Source of the DNA: Adenophora triphylla var. japonica
Lineage: Eukaryota > Streptophyta > Magnoliopsida > Asterales > Campanulaceae
NCBI GenBank assembly: GCA_022495995.1
Contig: JAFEMH010001470.1
Span: forward strand, 1 to 64,000
DNA length: 64,000 nt
Direction: 5' to 3'
Shown: positions 11,488 through 22,317 of the stretch, one piece after another
Numbering within the stretch: position 1 is the first letter of the stretch
How the letters are laid out: the number at the start of each line of letters is the position of its first letter
Made by a program: the position numbers and the translations under genes
Notes under the pieces: model-generated
The model's database searches: none
Told to the model about the DNA's origin: nothing
The model's input: the letters and a program-made list of their open reading frames with translations, nothing else

Positions 11488-11699
11488 GTTGACTAAGATA
11501 TGCTTTCATACCTGTGCTGTGCTTACCTGTAGTTGCCGGAAGGACTGAGGCTACGGCTGATGTTGATGAAGAGTTGTTAAGTTGCTGTTCGTGGGACAGT
11601 TTCGCCGACGATTTGTTTGTCTTTGGAAGCATTTTGACCTGAAGGAGGAGTTTGGTTGAGTCTGCATCTTGCTGGTGATCGTCAACCTTGTAGAGGTGG

Positions 11700-12180
11700 T
11701 TGAGCTTATATTCACATTGGGACTTCTTGCTTTTGAGAACTTGGTGTCTCTGACCGCATTGTATTGGAGAGCTTGGCGTCTCTGACCTTCTTGCCTTGGA
11801 GAACTTGGCGTCTCTGACCGATTTGTATTTGAGAACTTGGCGTCCCTGACCAATTTGTATTGGAGAACTTGGCGTCTCTGACCGATTTGTATGTGAGAAC
11901 TTGGCGTCTCTGACCGACTGACATTTGATTTGCATTTGAGAACTTGGCGCCCCTGACCGAACTGTATTTGAGAACTTGGCGTCTCTGACCAACTTGTATT
12001 CGAGAACTTGGCGTCTCTGACCGAATTGTAGACACTGGAGGCGGTTTTCATTGGGGGTTGTTTTCATCCATTTGTGGACATTGGAGGTCGTCTTTAGCAA
12101 GTTGCAGACGCCGGAGCTTGTCTTTGCAAAACCGTAGATGTTGGAGGGCGTCTTCATTCATTGGAGGTCGTCTTTGGTGA
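11700..12180. repeat. 32-bp tandem array, about 9 copies, with a degenerate tail (Tat-2)
   Basis: GAGAACTTGGCGTCTCTGAC recurs every 32 bp from about 11737 to 12020. The tail to 12180 has degenerate GGAGGTCGTCTTT repeats. The unit sequence is unrelated to the neighbouring 30-bp arrays. Confidence 0.92.
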
Positions 12181-15100
12181 AGATCATCCTTGCCGAAAAA
12201 AAGGGGGATTTGATTTCACGTTTGAATTCCTGCATTCGTTAGTGAAGAGGAAGATGCATATATGGCATTCATGATGACAGATGCATGCATGGAACCAAAA
12301 TGATTATGGGATGATGCATTTACTTGCTTTCGAAGATGCACTTAGCCTAAGCTTCTGGCAGGAAAATTATGATTTATGATCTTCGATGATTTAGGATTAT
12401 TCCTATTGACTCAAGTTTTGTGCATGCTACATGAGCCCTTGGGAGATTTTTAGTGGGGATGCATGGGTATGGAGACTGCTTGGAAAAGATTTTGATCAAG
12501 TGGGGGATGAGAACCCTTGATCGCGATTTAAACAAATGGTTGTTGGTGAGGTTTTGTCACAATATCACAATGGACCTCAATCTTGATGAGATTGGATTCG
12601 GATCCCGGTCTTGATTGAAACTTTCCCTCTCATTCTTGGTCATTTGAAGCCGATGCCGACAGTACTTTAGGGCCAACGTTGATACGAGTGAAGCTTCTTT
12701 CATTTGGATGAGCCGTGACCTTGGCCGAAACCTTGTCCTGAGGATGATTTGATGGAATTGCTAATGCCGGAGAAACCCCGATCTTGAATTCCGATGCTAC
12801 GGGAAGCCGCCGTGTACCAAGTTCAAGCCGAAATTCTTTCTTGCGACTTGATAAAATCTCGGGTCCAAAAGACCATCTTGACAAAGCCCCGGATCCCGAG
12901 TAGGCAAAGTCCGCATTTTGAAGAAGCGATTTGGCGAGTCTATCTCGTGGTGAAGAACCCAACGTGGACCCAAAGATAACTATATAAGCCCCAACTTGAA
13001 GAGCCAAGCTACAGGAGAACCTCGGGAGAACCGCTTAGCAAGCCCCAAAGCATGAAGAAATCTCGTAGTAGTCTTACGCAGGGGGAACCCATCTTTTCGC
13101 ACCTTAGTCAACCAAGCCATCGGACAAGACTCGTAAATGTTTACGTGCGGGGGCATATCTTTTGAAAGATGGGAATGTCTCCCGAATTTGTGTATGACAC
13201 TCTCGCTTTTGGTTTGACTCTTTTGAGAGAGTATAAGCATCACAAGGTGTGGAAAAGTGTATGGAAGCCCCCGCAGACGTAAAGACAAGTGTTTGGCTCT
13301 ATTTCCCTATGATGGAGAGAGAGAAGACTTGTCGAGACACTTGAAAACTTGTCTTATTCATGATGATCACAAGGCCGCTTAAAACCTTTTGTTAATGTTC
13401 GGTTATTCAATCCCTAAATCGATATGAACAAATATTTTGATTAATCACAAGGAGAAAAACCAACCGATATCGAAAATCAAGCTTCGAAGGGCGGAAAGTG
13501 TATAGGGACGATCCTGGATGAGACCGGATTTTTTTTTTTGAGATTTGTTTGTGATTTCGACCGGACCATTTCTCGGTTGCCTACGTTCCCTCCATTATGA
13601 AGAGCTCAGTCGCCGTAGTTCCGGGCCTATCCCGAATGAAAAGAGAATGAATGTTGAAATTCGAGGGTCTCGAGGACCTTTGGGGATTTTGAGGATTTGG
13701 AGGATTGAATAACATATCCCCTTAGAGTGTCCATGAAAGACACGGATGCGAAGCTCCCATGGGACATCCACGGCAAGTGTTTGTGAGGAGAAATGAAATA
13801 TGCTCACATGAAGGGAAGGGTTGAATTTGCACAATCTTTGATTGGTAATTTTGAACCAAAATGGATTAGATTCCAATTCTAAGCAAGCAATGAAGCATTA
13901 ATTTGATCCCCGACATCGAGGATATTAGAATGAAACCGCTATCCGGTAGGGACCGTAGTTGGGTTTCCGGGCTTCGATCGGCCATCGGGTGATTTGGGAG
14001 ATTATGACCTCGAGACGAGAGGTCTGGCTAGGCCTTTTACCGACTCGAACCTCTAAAGATGAGAGGTTGGCTCGCGGATGTGTTTGGGAAATCTATGGCG
14101 AGGAAGATTGATTGCCTCCAAGAATGAGAGGTCGATTTTGACTTGGCCAAAGGCAAGGGTAATGGTGATGGGAGTATCCTCTAAAATTGAGAGGATGGCT
14201 TGGGATTGGTTTAAGGTAATGATAAGAGGAAGTCCGAGCTATCGACAACTTTTTGCAATCTTGCGAGAATTCAGCTCCTTTTTGATCATTGGAGAGCTTC
14301 TTGAGATGCTCGGGGACTTTTTTGAGCTCTTCTTCTTTTTTTTTTTTTTTTGGAAGGCTTCCCGAGGAGCTTGGAATTATATCCGAGATTGTGAGGATTT
14401 TAAAATCCTTCTTTTTTTGTTTCTTTTTTGTTTTTTTTTTGTTTTTTTTTTGTTTTTTTTTTTTTTTTTTTTTTTGTTTTTTTTTTTTTTTTTTTGACTT
14501 GGAAAGCTTCCCGAGGAGTTGAGGATTATCTTTGTCCTTCCTTCATGGCTTGAGATAATTTGCGCATCGCCGATTCTCGAAGCTAACTTCTGCTCGCTTG
14601 GACTTTCTCTCGCATGGAGCAAAAATGATGGCTAAACTGGGTTTCAAAGCACGCCGATCTTGAAATGAGAGGGTAGTGTTTAGTAAGGGTGAGGTAATGG
14701 CTTTCCTATGGGTGAAAGGTTTCAACCGCAATCCCTACTGGATGACCTAAACGAGATTAAGTCTTCATTGCTTGCTTAAGCTTTATATGAGAAAAGATCC
14801 ATGCAAATTCATCGAGCAACGAGATGATGATGATGAAAGGGATGTGAGCATATGAGATGCAAGATGGGGAGTTGGTAAGCCCCCATTTGAGAAGGATATC
14901 AATTGGTTTTCTCACTCCGATTAGTTTAAATATTAATCATTTTCGAAGAATTAGTGGTTGAGCAGCACAAGTGATCATTTTGGATAAAACCATTTCAATT
15001 AAGTGTAACGTGGGTGCGCAAGTGATGCCTCGAGTCTAGCAAGAAGAGAAAAAAGACTTATATTAAAAGTTAGGCATTTAACCACTATGTCCAAAATGGA

Positions 15101-15229
15101 CTACAACGACAAATGTCCAGGAAGGACTTAGGTGAAAGAAAAGTACTAGAACCTACGAAGGTTGACTCAAAAGACTATTTTAAATATAGGTAGCCCCCAA
15201 TCTAGCCGCTCCTTGCTGTTGAACCATGC
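12181..15229. other. Tat-2 internal region without recognisable genes; hairpins and T runs
   Basis: This occupies the place where pol would be, but no RT, RNase H or integrase motif is visible in any frame. Visible items are a hairpin motif at 13581-13618, four short inverted repeats at 14007-14197, and T-rich tracts at 13531-13540 and 14336-14494. The stretch at 13545-13622 resembles 20635-20712 of Tat-1, so the region downstream of the lost integrase was retained. Confidence 0.6.
14336..14494. repeat. Poly-T tracts interrupted by single G
   Basis: A T17 run at about 14336 and a longer T/G tract at 14408-14494. In element sense these are A-rich. A similar tract lies in Tat-1 at 20717-20881. 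Confidence 0.85.
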
Positions 15230-17628
15230 ATCTATTCTTCGACGCTGGAGACGGAGCTATTGCAGCACCTTTCCATCAGATTTCCTTGGCAATCTCTTTC
15301 TTAATCCAACCACTTTCATCGCCTGCGATGGCTGATTCACCGACCTCACAAAGGGGTGAGTCAAATTCCATTATGCCCACAAGTCTTGGATCACCAAACT
15401 CGACCATGTTGACACTCATGTTGTTAGGGAGCCGGGTTATTGATGGTATTAGGCCCTTCGTGCATCTCTAACCTCCCTTGCTCAATCAAATTTTGGATTG
15501 CCTTCTTCGTGGGGACGCAATCATCCGTCAGTGCCCATGGTATCGATGAAAGGCACAATGCTTGGAGGTATCCAAAGGAGCATTGGGGTTTCTTGGCCGA
15601 TAATTATCCAAAGGCCTGAGCAAATCTTCTTTTACCAATCCTCCGAAGATATCGCTTAAAGGCATTCCAAGGTTTCTCAAGTCTTGGAGCCGGGATCTGG
15701 ATGCATCGTGCTTCTTGGGAACAAAGGAAGTGGCATTGTTACAGCCCGTCCCGCGTAGCCGATCGCCTCTTTGCCTTTAGCGAAAGTGAGAGTAATTTTG
15801 GAGGGAGGAGCCCGATATCCGTAGTGTGTGCAAGAAATGGCCGCCGATTGTAAGCCTTTTCAAACTTAGCCCCGGAATTAACCATTGCACGCAAGTCGGC
15901 CGTAGGGGAAGTGGCCGAGGGAAGCTCTCAAATGCGGCTTCAAGCATGACCGAAAGATGTCTAACTCGCTCCGTCGAGGGAGGAATGGCCATTTCACCGA
16001 GCTTTAAGTTCCATCTCTTATAGAAATCCCCAATATTCTCATTGTGGCGCCGCATCGTTGTTTGCGTGTCAACTCGTTTGTCTCCCACTCCAAGTTTGCT
16101 TTATACTTATCTCGTGAAAGTACTGTAATTTGTTCCCAAGTAGCCCTAGCTTCAGCCGCAATCGGAAAAACCATTTCAAAGCCCCCGACTTCAAAGAGAG
16201 ACTCAAGTAATCGGCCAACTGCTGGTTTGTGCATCCCTTAGCCTTCATTGCCAAAGTATAGGTGTCCAAGTGAGTTTTAGGGCATGCACTCCCGTCAAAC
16301 AATTCCAGAGTGGGCATCACAAACTTGTGAGGCAGGGGGACAATCGAGTCGGGATCTGTAGGCCGAAGAGCAAGTGTTCTTTTTGGCGGTCAATTCAAGA
16401 ATCGTGCTTTCATTTCCTTGTGTTGCTCCATAAACCAAGCCAATTTGGGATCCAAAGGCGGAGCGGGAATTCCCGAGCCGATATTTGAGCTAGGAAGAGG
16501 ACTAGCCGTTGGTGGTGCATTGGTGGAAGGAATACCATATCCCTGAGCATAGGTGAAAACCTCGTCCTTGGCCCAAATTACCCCGGGGAGTGTAGGTAGG
16601 AGCCGGGGCAAAAGGATAGAGCCCAGCCGACTTGTTGTTGGCTTCCAATCGGCAGAGAAGATGGAGGCAGATCTCGAGGTAGCCATATGGCTTGGATTTT
16701 CTGGAGTGAGGCCCATAAGTAGGCTTAAGTGCGGGCCGCCGTCCCCGGTTGTTGAATTGCATGGCCGGGTTGTGGCGAGGATGCATAACCGAGAGGATAC
16801 TGTGGTCCCGGTGATTCGGATGAAACCTGGATGAAGGCTTCGATAACCCATAGAAGTCTCGAGTGAATGGATTTGTGAAAGCCGTGTGAGGAGCAACCGA
16901 ACCAAGCACTCATTCGAGGAGGGGCTCCCGACCGTGGCCCGTAACCGGATTGTGGCGGCATTCCAAATTGTGGCCGCTGATGTGAAGGTCCGGATTGATC
17001 GGTTCCGAACCGAGGTGGGATTCCAATCCGTCGTGGCATTCCGAGGTATCCCCAACCATGAGAGGACATTCCGTACCGACTTTGCCCCCACCGAGGAGCC
17101 GTGAACCGATTCGTCCCATCAGCCGCATGGATCCAAAGGGTCTCGACTCCAGAGATCGAGGAACATGTGTTCTGGTAGCACCGAAGGAGGTTGGTGGTGG
17201 CATCCCGGAGTAATCGGGCGACCGAGATTGGGATTGGGGTCATCCTCTTCTTCCACAAAGTGAAGGTGCCATCGGGATTGAGGCCGGCGGCCAAACCATG
17301 GCTCTTAATAGCCTCGATAAGGCTATTCAACAGTGCTTCCCGTCGCATTCTCATCTCGTTTCGCTAATTGATTCCATTGCCGTTCGTCCGAGGAGTCCCG
17401 GAGGCGGAGTGACGTTGTCCCCCTCAACTGCACCGATGCGTACATTCTCCAAACCCGTGAGTTGAAACAAACGGCGAAGCCGATGAGGCACTCGACTCTT
17501 CCCAACCGATTAAACGGTGACCCTGCCCGAAACCAAGCTTTACGCGGAGTCATGGGGAAAGACACGAGGGTTCGATGGCGGGAATTGCAGGAGGGTAGGT
17601 GTTTGGGCTTCTTAGGCTCATGCAACAT
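15230..17628 (-). pseudogene. gag: gag remnant of Tat-2
   Basis: Minus-strand fragments in order are 17628-17323 (Tat-type N-terminal region), 17354-16390 (MRMRREALLNSLIEAIKSHG, then a region rich in Pro/Gly/Arg/Ser), 16320-15777 (capsid-like: FDGSACPKTHLDTYTLAM, LSLKSGALKWF, ENIGDFYKRWNLKL), and about 15560-15230 (DDCVPTKKAIQNLIEQG, the C-terminal segment before protease in Tat elements). Several frameshifts and stops separate them. The protein would form the particle around the RNA. No active protease motif follows. Confidence 0.75.
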
Positions 17629-17639
17629 GCGCTTATTTG

Positions 17640-18900
17640 TTCATGTTTACTTAAAACACGTTTTATTAACCTAATCGGTTGGAAAAGATTGCTCTTTTTT
17701 TTTTTTTCGAACTACTCGATTCCCGGATCAGCTGGGCCCCGTCACTACGTCTATAAGCCCCTCGTATTCCACCCGTATTTCGACCTCCCAGGTGGATGCC
17801 CCGGCGAGGGTCCTATAGGAGCAAGCGGGTCCCACCGACCGAAAATGAAAACGATCCTAAAAGTCTCGGGTAATCGAGTCTTAACGAACATTCGATGTAA
17901 ATTACGGACAAAGCCGACGTCAAAGTCAAGATCATGTCCGAGAGCTCGACAAAAAGTCGGCATGATTTGACCGATAAATGTCCACGATTGATCTTGACTT
18001 GTCGTCGCTAGGCCGTAATTAGGCATGGAATAATCATTAATCCTTGATGACTCAAAGGTCAATGCCGGGAGTCGTTGTATAATTTGTGCCGCCGTAGCCG
18101 AAGTCAAGGCGCCGGTCAATATCTTGGTCAAAGTCTCGCGGCGGAAAACCGGCGTAACTTCGATCGATTAGGGACCCGAAAGATATTGAGTCGGTATGCC
18201 GACAAAGGCTTCGAAAGGAAAGGTCTATACACGTACAGGCATGACACGTAACTGCACTAAAAACCAACCGGGTCTCGGACAAAGTGTGTCACGGACAAGT
18301 GCATGGTCGACACGAGGCTCCATGGGATGTTTGGGTAGTCCTGTGCTCATCCGAGAGGCGTAATAAGACCAAACGGACCGCGACAAGGATTTTTCCGGGT
18401 TAAGGACGTAGTGTGCGAGTACGGTCAACGTGCGCGTAGTGTGCAAGCAGCCATCTTCTTTTTCTGAGTAAAATAGAAATTTTTTATGTGTCTTAAAAAT
18501 ATGATGCATGATTTTTTTTTGGAAATTTTCTTTTTTTGAAAAATCTTTTTTTTTTGAAATTTTTTTTTTTGAAAATTAATGAGCACATAAGCACATAATC
18601 ACAAAAATTCCAACAGTTAGGGACATTATTTCGACAACCAAAATTTTGACTTTTTCCGAGGCGGCCAAAACAAACACGAAAAATGTGCAAAAATCAACAC
18701 ACACAAAACAAAGGATTTTCAAATGTCGGGACGGAAGCTTGACCCTCGAAAGCTTTTTCTTTTTTTTTTTGAAAACGATGATACCGGTACGTGGGATTGT
18801 TAAACCACAATTTATCCCCGACTCGTGTTAGGAGGCGATAACGGGAAGTTTAATGGTTTCCACCAATATACCAAATATCATTTTTTTTAGAAAAGCTTAA
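17640..18900 (-). other. Leader of Tat-2 (primer site to gag)
   Basis: This untranslated leader matches 27240-28460 of Tat-1 at roughly 95% by eye, including the stretch with GTCACTACGTCTATAAGCCC and the T-rich segment at 18510-18570. It probably holds packaging and dimerisation signals; that role is inferred. Confidence 0.7.
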
Positions 18901-18918
18901 TCCCCAAATGAGTCGCCA
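18901..18918 (-). other. Primer binding site of Tat-2 (altered tRNA-Arg type)
   Basis: On the minus strand, one base after the LTR end, the sequence is TGGCGACTCATTTGGGGA. The Tat-1 site is TGGCGACTCCGCTGGGGA, so four central positions differ while both ends match. Confidence 0.7.
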
Positions 18919-18919
18919 C

Positions 18920-20620
18920 TGTGATGTACTCCGATTTTTTTTTTGAAAATCAAACGGAGTCGCCACGCCATTTTTGTTTTAAGGGCCAAAACTTTGAAAA
19001 ATGCCCGAGGATCAGAAATTTAGGTTCGGGAGGTCACGTTACGTGCCGGGAAGGACGTTAGTGTGCACCCGGAACGCCTCGTAAAACGAGTCTTCCAAAC
19101 ATTCAAAATCCTTTGTTGTGTGTGTGTGTGTATGTGTGTGTTTTGGCCAAAATAAGTTGAAACTGAGGTAAGTAAAAATTGGGAGCTCTTTTTAAGGCTT
19201 TAAACTGATCCCATGATTTTTTGGGTGATTTTTGGGTTGAGATTTGGCACTCAAAAGATTTTCGGAAGTTGAAAACCATTTCTGCCAGAATGAAAAAGGC
19301 AGTTGACCCTTGACTTTGAAATGGACTTTAGGGCTTGAAAACTCCAGAATCTGGGAAAAGTTCGGGAATGAAAAATGTTCAAAACACCTAAAAAAAGGTT
19401 TCTGTAAAAGAACTTTTTATTTTGGAGATGATTTGAGGGGTCAAAACCTTCTGGAAATCTCAGATCTGAAATCTGGATTTCCAGAAGCTGATGAACTGGC
19501 CTCTAAAAGAAAAATTGAAAAGAGGAGTTTTACTCACGTAAAAAATAAATGAAAAATATGTATGGAAAGCTCTGGATGTTGGCTACAAAAAGTATTTTAT
19601 AGTCAACACCCAATTCCAAGTTTTACTGGGTCCAAAAAATAGGAAAACGGACTGAGTTCTCAGAACAATGCTACTGGACAGCAAGATGTTCTTGAGGAGA
19701 AATGTGATTTTTGGGGGGTTTACATCCATGTTCACCCCATTTTCATCCCTAGACTTGGTACCACTACTTTTTGTTAAGTGGTTATCATATTCAAGTCATC
19801 CTTGGGGAATTTATGGGGTTGAAACATGTCCTTTGCAAAGGGAAAGGGGGTTTTGTAAAGATGAAACCAAGGAGAAAGAATTGACTAAAGATCTAAAATG
19901 TGGACCACTTGAGATGGTCATTCATGAAGATTGAACTTCAAGATGACCATCTTAGGTCAAAACTCAAGTTAAACTAGACATAAAATAAGTCAAAGTAAGA
20001 AGAACAAGATGATCAAGAGATCAAAAGAGAATTTTAGGGTTTTGAGAAGGAGGGCTTTACCAACGGTGGCACCCTATCTTCCTAGGCTTGGAATTTGACT
20101 TGGAAGAGTATCAAGATTTGGTGTTTGGCTTGAGGAGTATCAAGGTTTGGTGTGTTTGGTATTTGATTGGGAAATATTCAAGAGAAAATGGTGGCAATCT
20201 AAGGATTCCCACCGTTTCTCTCTATATTTCGCCGTAACTTCGTCTGCGTGAGTAAGTTGTGTTTGTAAACCGAGAGAGGAGGGTTTAATTTATAGGCCCT
20301 CTCGAAAACTCAAAGATGTCCGCGCGGAGGTCCCTCAGTAAACGTGCCTCGGTGCATTAAATGTCTTGCTCCAGTGCTTTGAACAGAAGAATATTTTTTC
20401 AAAATATCGCCAGTAAATTGTTTTTCAACTTGTCAGTTTCGAGATTTTCTTAATTCTTTTGCTTTTTTGGATTCCTTTTTTTTGGTTTAACTTTAAATAG
20501 CAAACCCTAACCTACCCTTGCTTGGTTAGAAAGGTTAGAGATTGTTAGAAATGTTAGAAATGTTAAAACTTTCGTTAACTTTCTAACGAAAAGCTACCAA
20601 CTCAAATTGGAGCACTTACA
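18920..20620 (-). repeat. LTR B, 5' LTR of Tat-2
   Basis: About a dozen differences separate it from LTR A over the first 1.3 kb, then a denser cluster of small insertions and substitutions lies between 20205 and 20460. TATA box at 20286-20294; palindrome TCCGCGCGGA at 20319-20328. Confidence 0.95.
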
Positions 20621-20625
20621 CCAAA
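20621..20625. repeat. Target-site duplication CCAAA, right of Tat-2
   Basis: Identical to 6758-6762. Confidence 0.95.
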
Positions 20626-20746
20626 GTATGGCTTTTATTTGTGTTTTAGACCGAACCGTTTCCGCCGCCTACGTTCCCCTCATTTTGAGGAGCTCGAGTC
20701 TTCGTAGTTCAACCCGATTTTTTTTTTTTTTTTTGATGTTTTTTTT

Positions 20747-20787
<41 letters not shown>

Positions 20788-20985
20788 TTTTTTTTTTTTT
20801 GTTGTTTTTTTTTTTTTTTTTTGTTTTTTTTTTTTTTTTTTTGTTGTTTTTTTTGTTGTTTTTTTTTTGTTTTTTTTTTTTGTGCAACCCTCGTTTTTAC
20901 CTAGGCCGCCCTTCGGGTTTTCAACCTAGTTGGGTATTACTCTTTTAGCACTCTTTTTTACGCGTAGTATACGCGCAGCCTGTCA
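20626..20985. other. Tat-1 spacer downstream of integrase: hairpin and long T tract
   Basis: A CTACG...CGTAG hairpin lies at 20669-20707 and a T tract with scattered G at 20717-20881. No gene is seen. Together with 6600-6762 it formed the gap between convergent genes into which Tat-2 inserted. Confidence 0.7.
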
Positions 20986-20989
20986 CCGT

Positions 20990-22260
20990 TCACTTTGGGT
21001 GTACAAAGGGATTCCCGTCGAGGTCCGCAAGTTGCATGGCTCCTCCGAGAAGATCTTCTCGGACGACATACGGCCCGACCCATACAGGCTCCCATTTGCC
21101 GAGGGGGTTGATACGGACTGGGGGCTTTTCTTTCAAAACGAGATCCCCTTCTCGGATCTCCCGATGCTTTACTTTCTTGTCAAAGGCTCGCCATTCTTCC
21201 TTGGTAAGCTCGGATGTGTTCCATGGCCTTCGCCGGTGTTCATCTAGTAGGGCCAATTCGTCATGGCGACTGGAGCCATTCGACCTCGTTGATCCGGCTT
21301 TCCAAAGAAAAGATACCTGAGCGAGGGATCTCTAGCTCGGATTGGGAGTACCTGGCCCATCTCCGTATGTGAGGGAAAACGGTGTTTCCCAGCTGCCGTT
21401 CGACCGATGTTCTCAGAGCCCCAGAGTGCCAGTGTAACTTCTGCCAATCTCGCCTTGGACACCATTTTCCTGATGATATTTTCCAGAGTCTTTGTTTGCC
21501 GCCTCAACGGCTCCGCTGGTTTGGGGCCCGTAAGGAGATGACTTGTGACGGGTTATTCGGAATTTCGCGCCAGCTTTTCACATTCCCCTTCGGTGGGATC
21601 CATTATCTCGAAATGATTTCTACTGCAACCCATATCTCGCATATGATGTTCTCTTTGATGAAGAGGGCTACTTTCCTTGAGTTGAGGATTTTGTAGGACT
21701 TGGCTTCAACCCACTGGTGAAATAATCCACGCCTACTGTGACGACCTCGTGGGTCATATCGCCCGATGGCGTGATTTTGCCTATGACATCAATTCCCCAG
21801 CGACGAAAGGCCAAGGGGTCGCTGTCATGCAAAGATAACTCGCAGGAGGCAAGTGATTAAGATTGGAGTATCGCCGGCATTTGTCGCAGCCTTTGACGAA
21901 CCGGATGCGCCGGTTTCCATGGAGATCCAAAAGTATTCCCATTCTCGCATGATTTGCATCGTAGCTCGAGCATTCATGCGAGGGCCGCAGTACCACCACG
22001 TATTTCTTTCATGAGTTCTAGAGCCTCGTTTGCCGATACATCGCAGAGGGGGCCTGATAACGCTTCTTGTATAGCATATTTCCCAAAAGAACATAATGGG
22101 AGGCGAGCCGCTCTGTGGCCGAGAGACTTTTCGCTTTGATTCCTTCTTTATATTCCCCATCTTCATTTTTGAAAGAGGCCTCGCCATCCTTCGTGTACCG
22201 GTAACTGAGCGTACGTGGATCATCGGCCGGTTCCGGCTTCCGCTTCGATTTCAAAGCAAT
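20990..22260 (-). pseudogene. int: Tat-1 integrase, degenerate
   Basis: Minus-strand fragments are RLASHYVLLGNMLYKKRY (about 22140-22090, integrase entry), a zinc-finger and catalytic-core part read in pieces at 21999-21781 and 21700-21400, and the C-terminal part at 21256-20990 (FDKKVKHREIREGDLVLKE, then WEPVWVGPYVV, the GPY/F block). Integrase joins the cDNA ends to the genome. Frames shift at least five times, so the enzyme is not functional. Confidence 0.75.
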
Positions 22261-22317
22261 AAGCGGGATTTTCTCTTCTACCGACTCGAATGGTTTGACG
22301 GACTTCCTTCGGGTATT

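Larger units (their letters stand above)
6763..20620 (-). mobile_element. Tat-2: gag-only (pol-less) Tat/Ogre-type element
   Basis: Length is 13,858 bp, bounded by LTRs of 1,689 and 1,701 bp starting TGTGATGTAC and ending CACTTACA on the plus strand, with perfect CCAAA duplications. On the minus strand, LTR B is 5', followed by a tRNA-Arg-like primer site, a leader, broken gag, about 3 kb without genes, then tandem arrays and LTR A (3'). No RT, RNase H or integrase trace was seen between 8452 and 15230, so it must have moved with enzymes from a related element. The LTRs are about 99% identical over their first 1.3 kb by eye, so the insertion is young. It lies in the gap between the integrase and the antisense genes of Tat-1. 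Confidence 0.93.

Noticed and set aside
10367..11488. A 373-codon plus-strand frame encoding TIFGKSPYDL repeats
   Set aside because: It comes from a 30-bp tandem array whose unit is a multiple of three; the element is transcribed from the other strand and no family or start context supports a protein.
9138..12035. CRISPR-like regularly spaced repeats
   Set aside because: Units are contiguous with no unique spacers, and the DNA is a plant retroelement.
11285..12157. A 290-codon minus-strand frame across two arrays
   Set aside because: Its residues are translations of the 32-bp and 30-bp arrays plus spacer; it ends at the first variant unit and has no domain.
12630..13288. Minus-strand frames of 125 and 102 codons in Tat-2
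   Set aside because: No domain, no homologous counterpart in Tat-1, and composition like the surrounding untranslated region.
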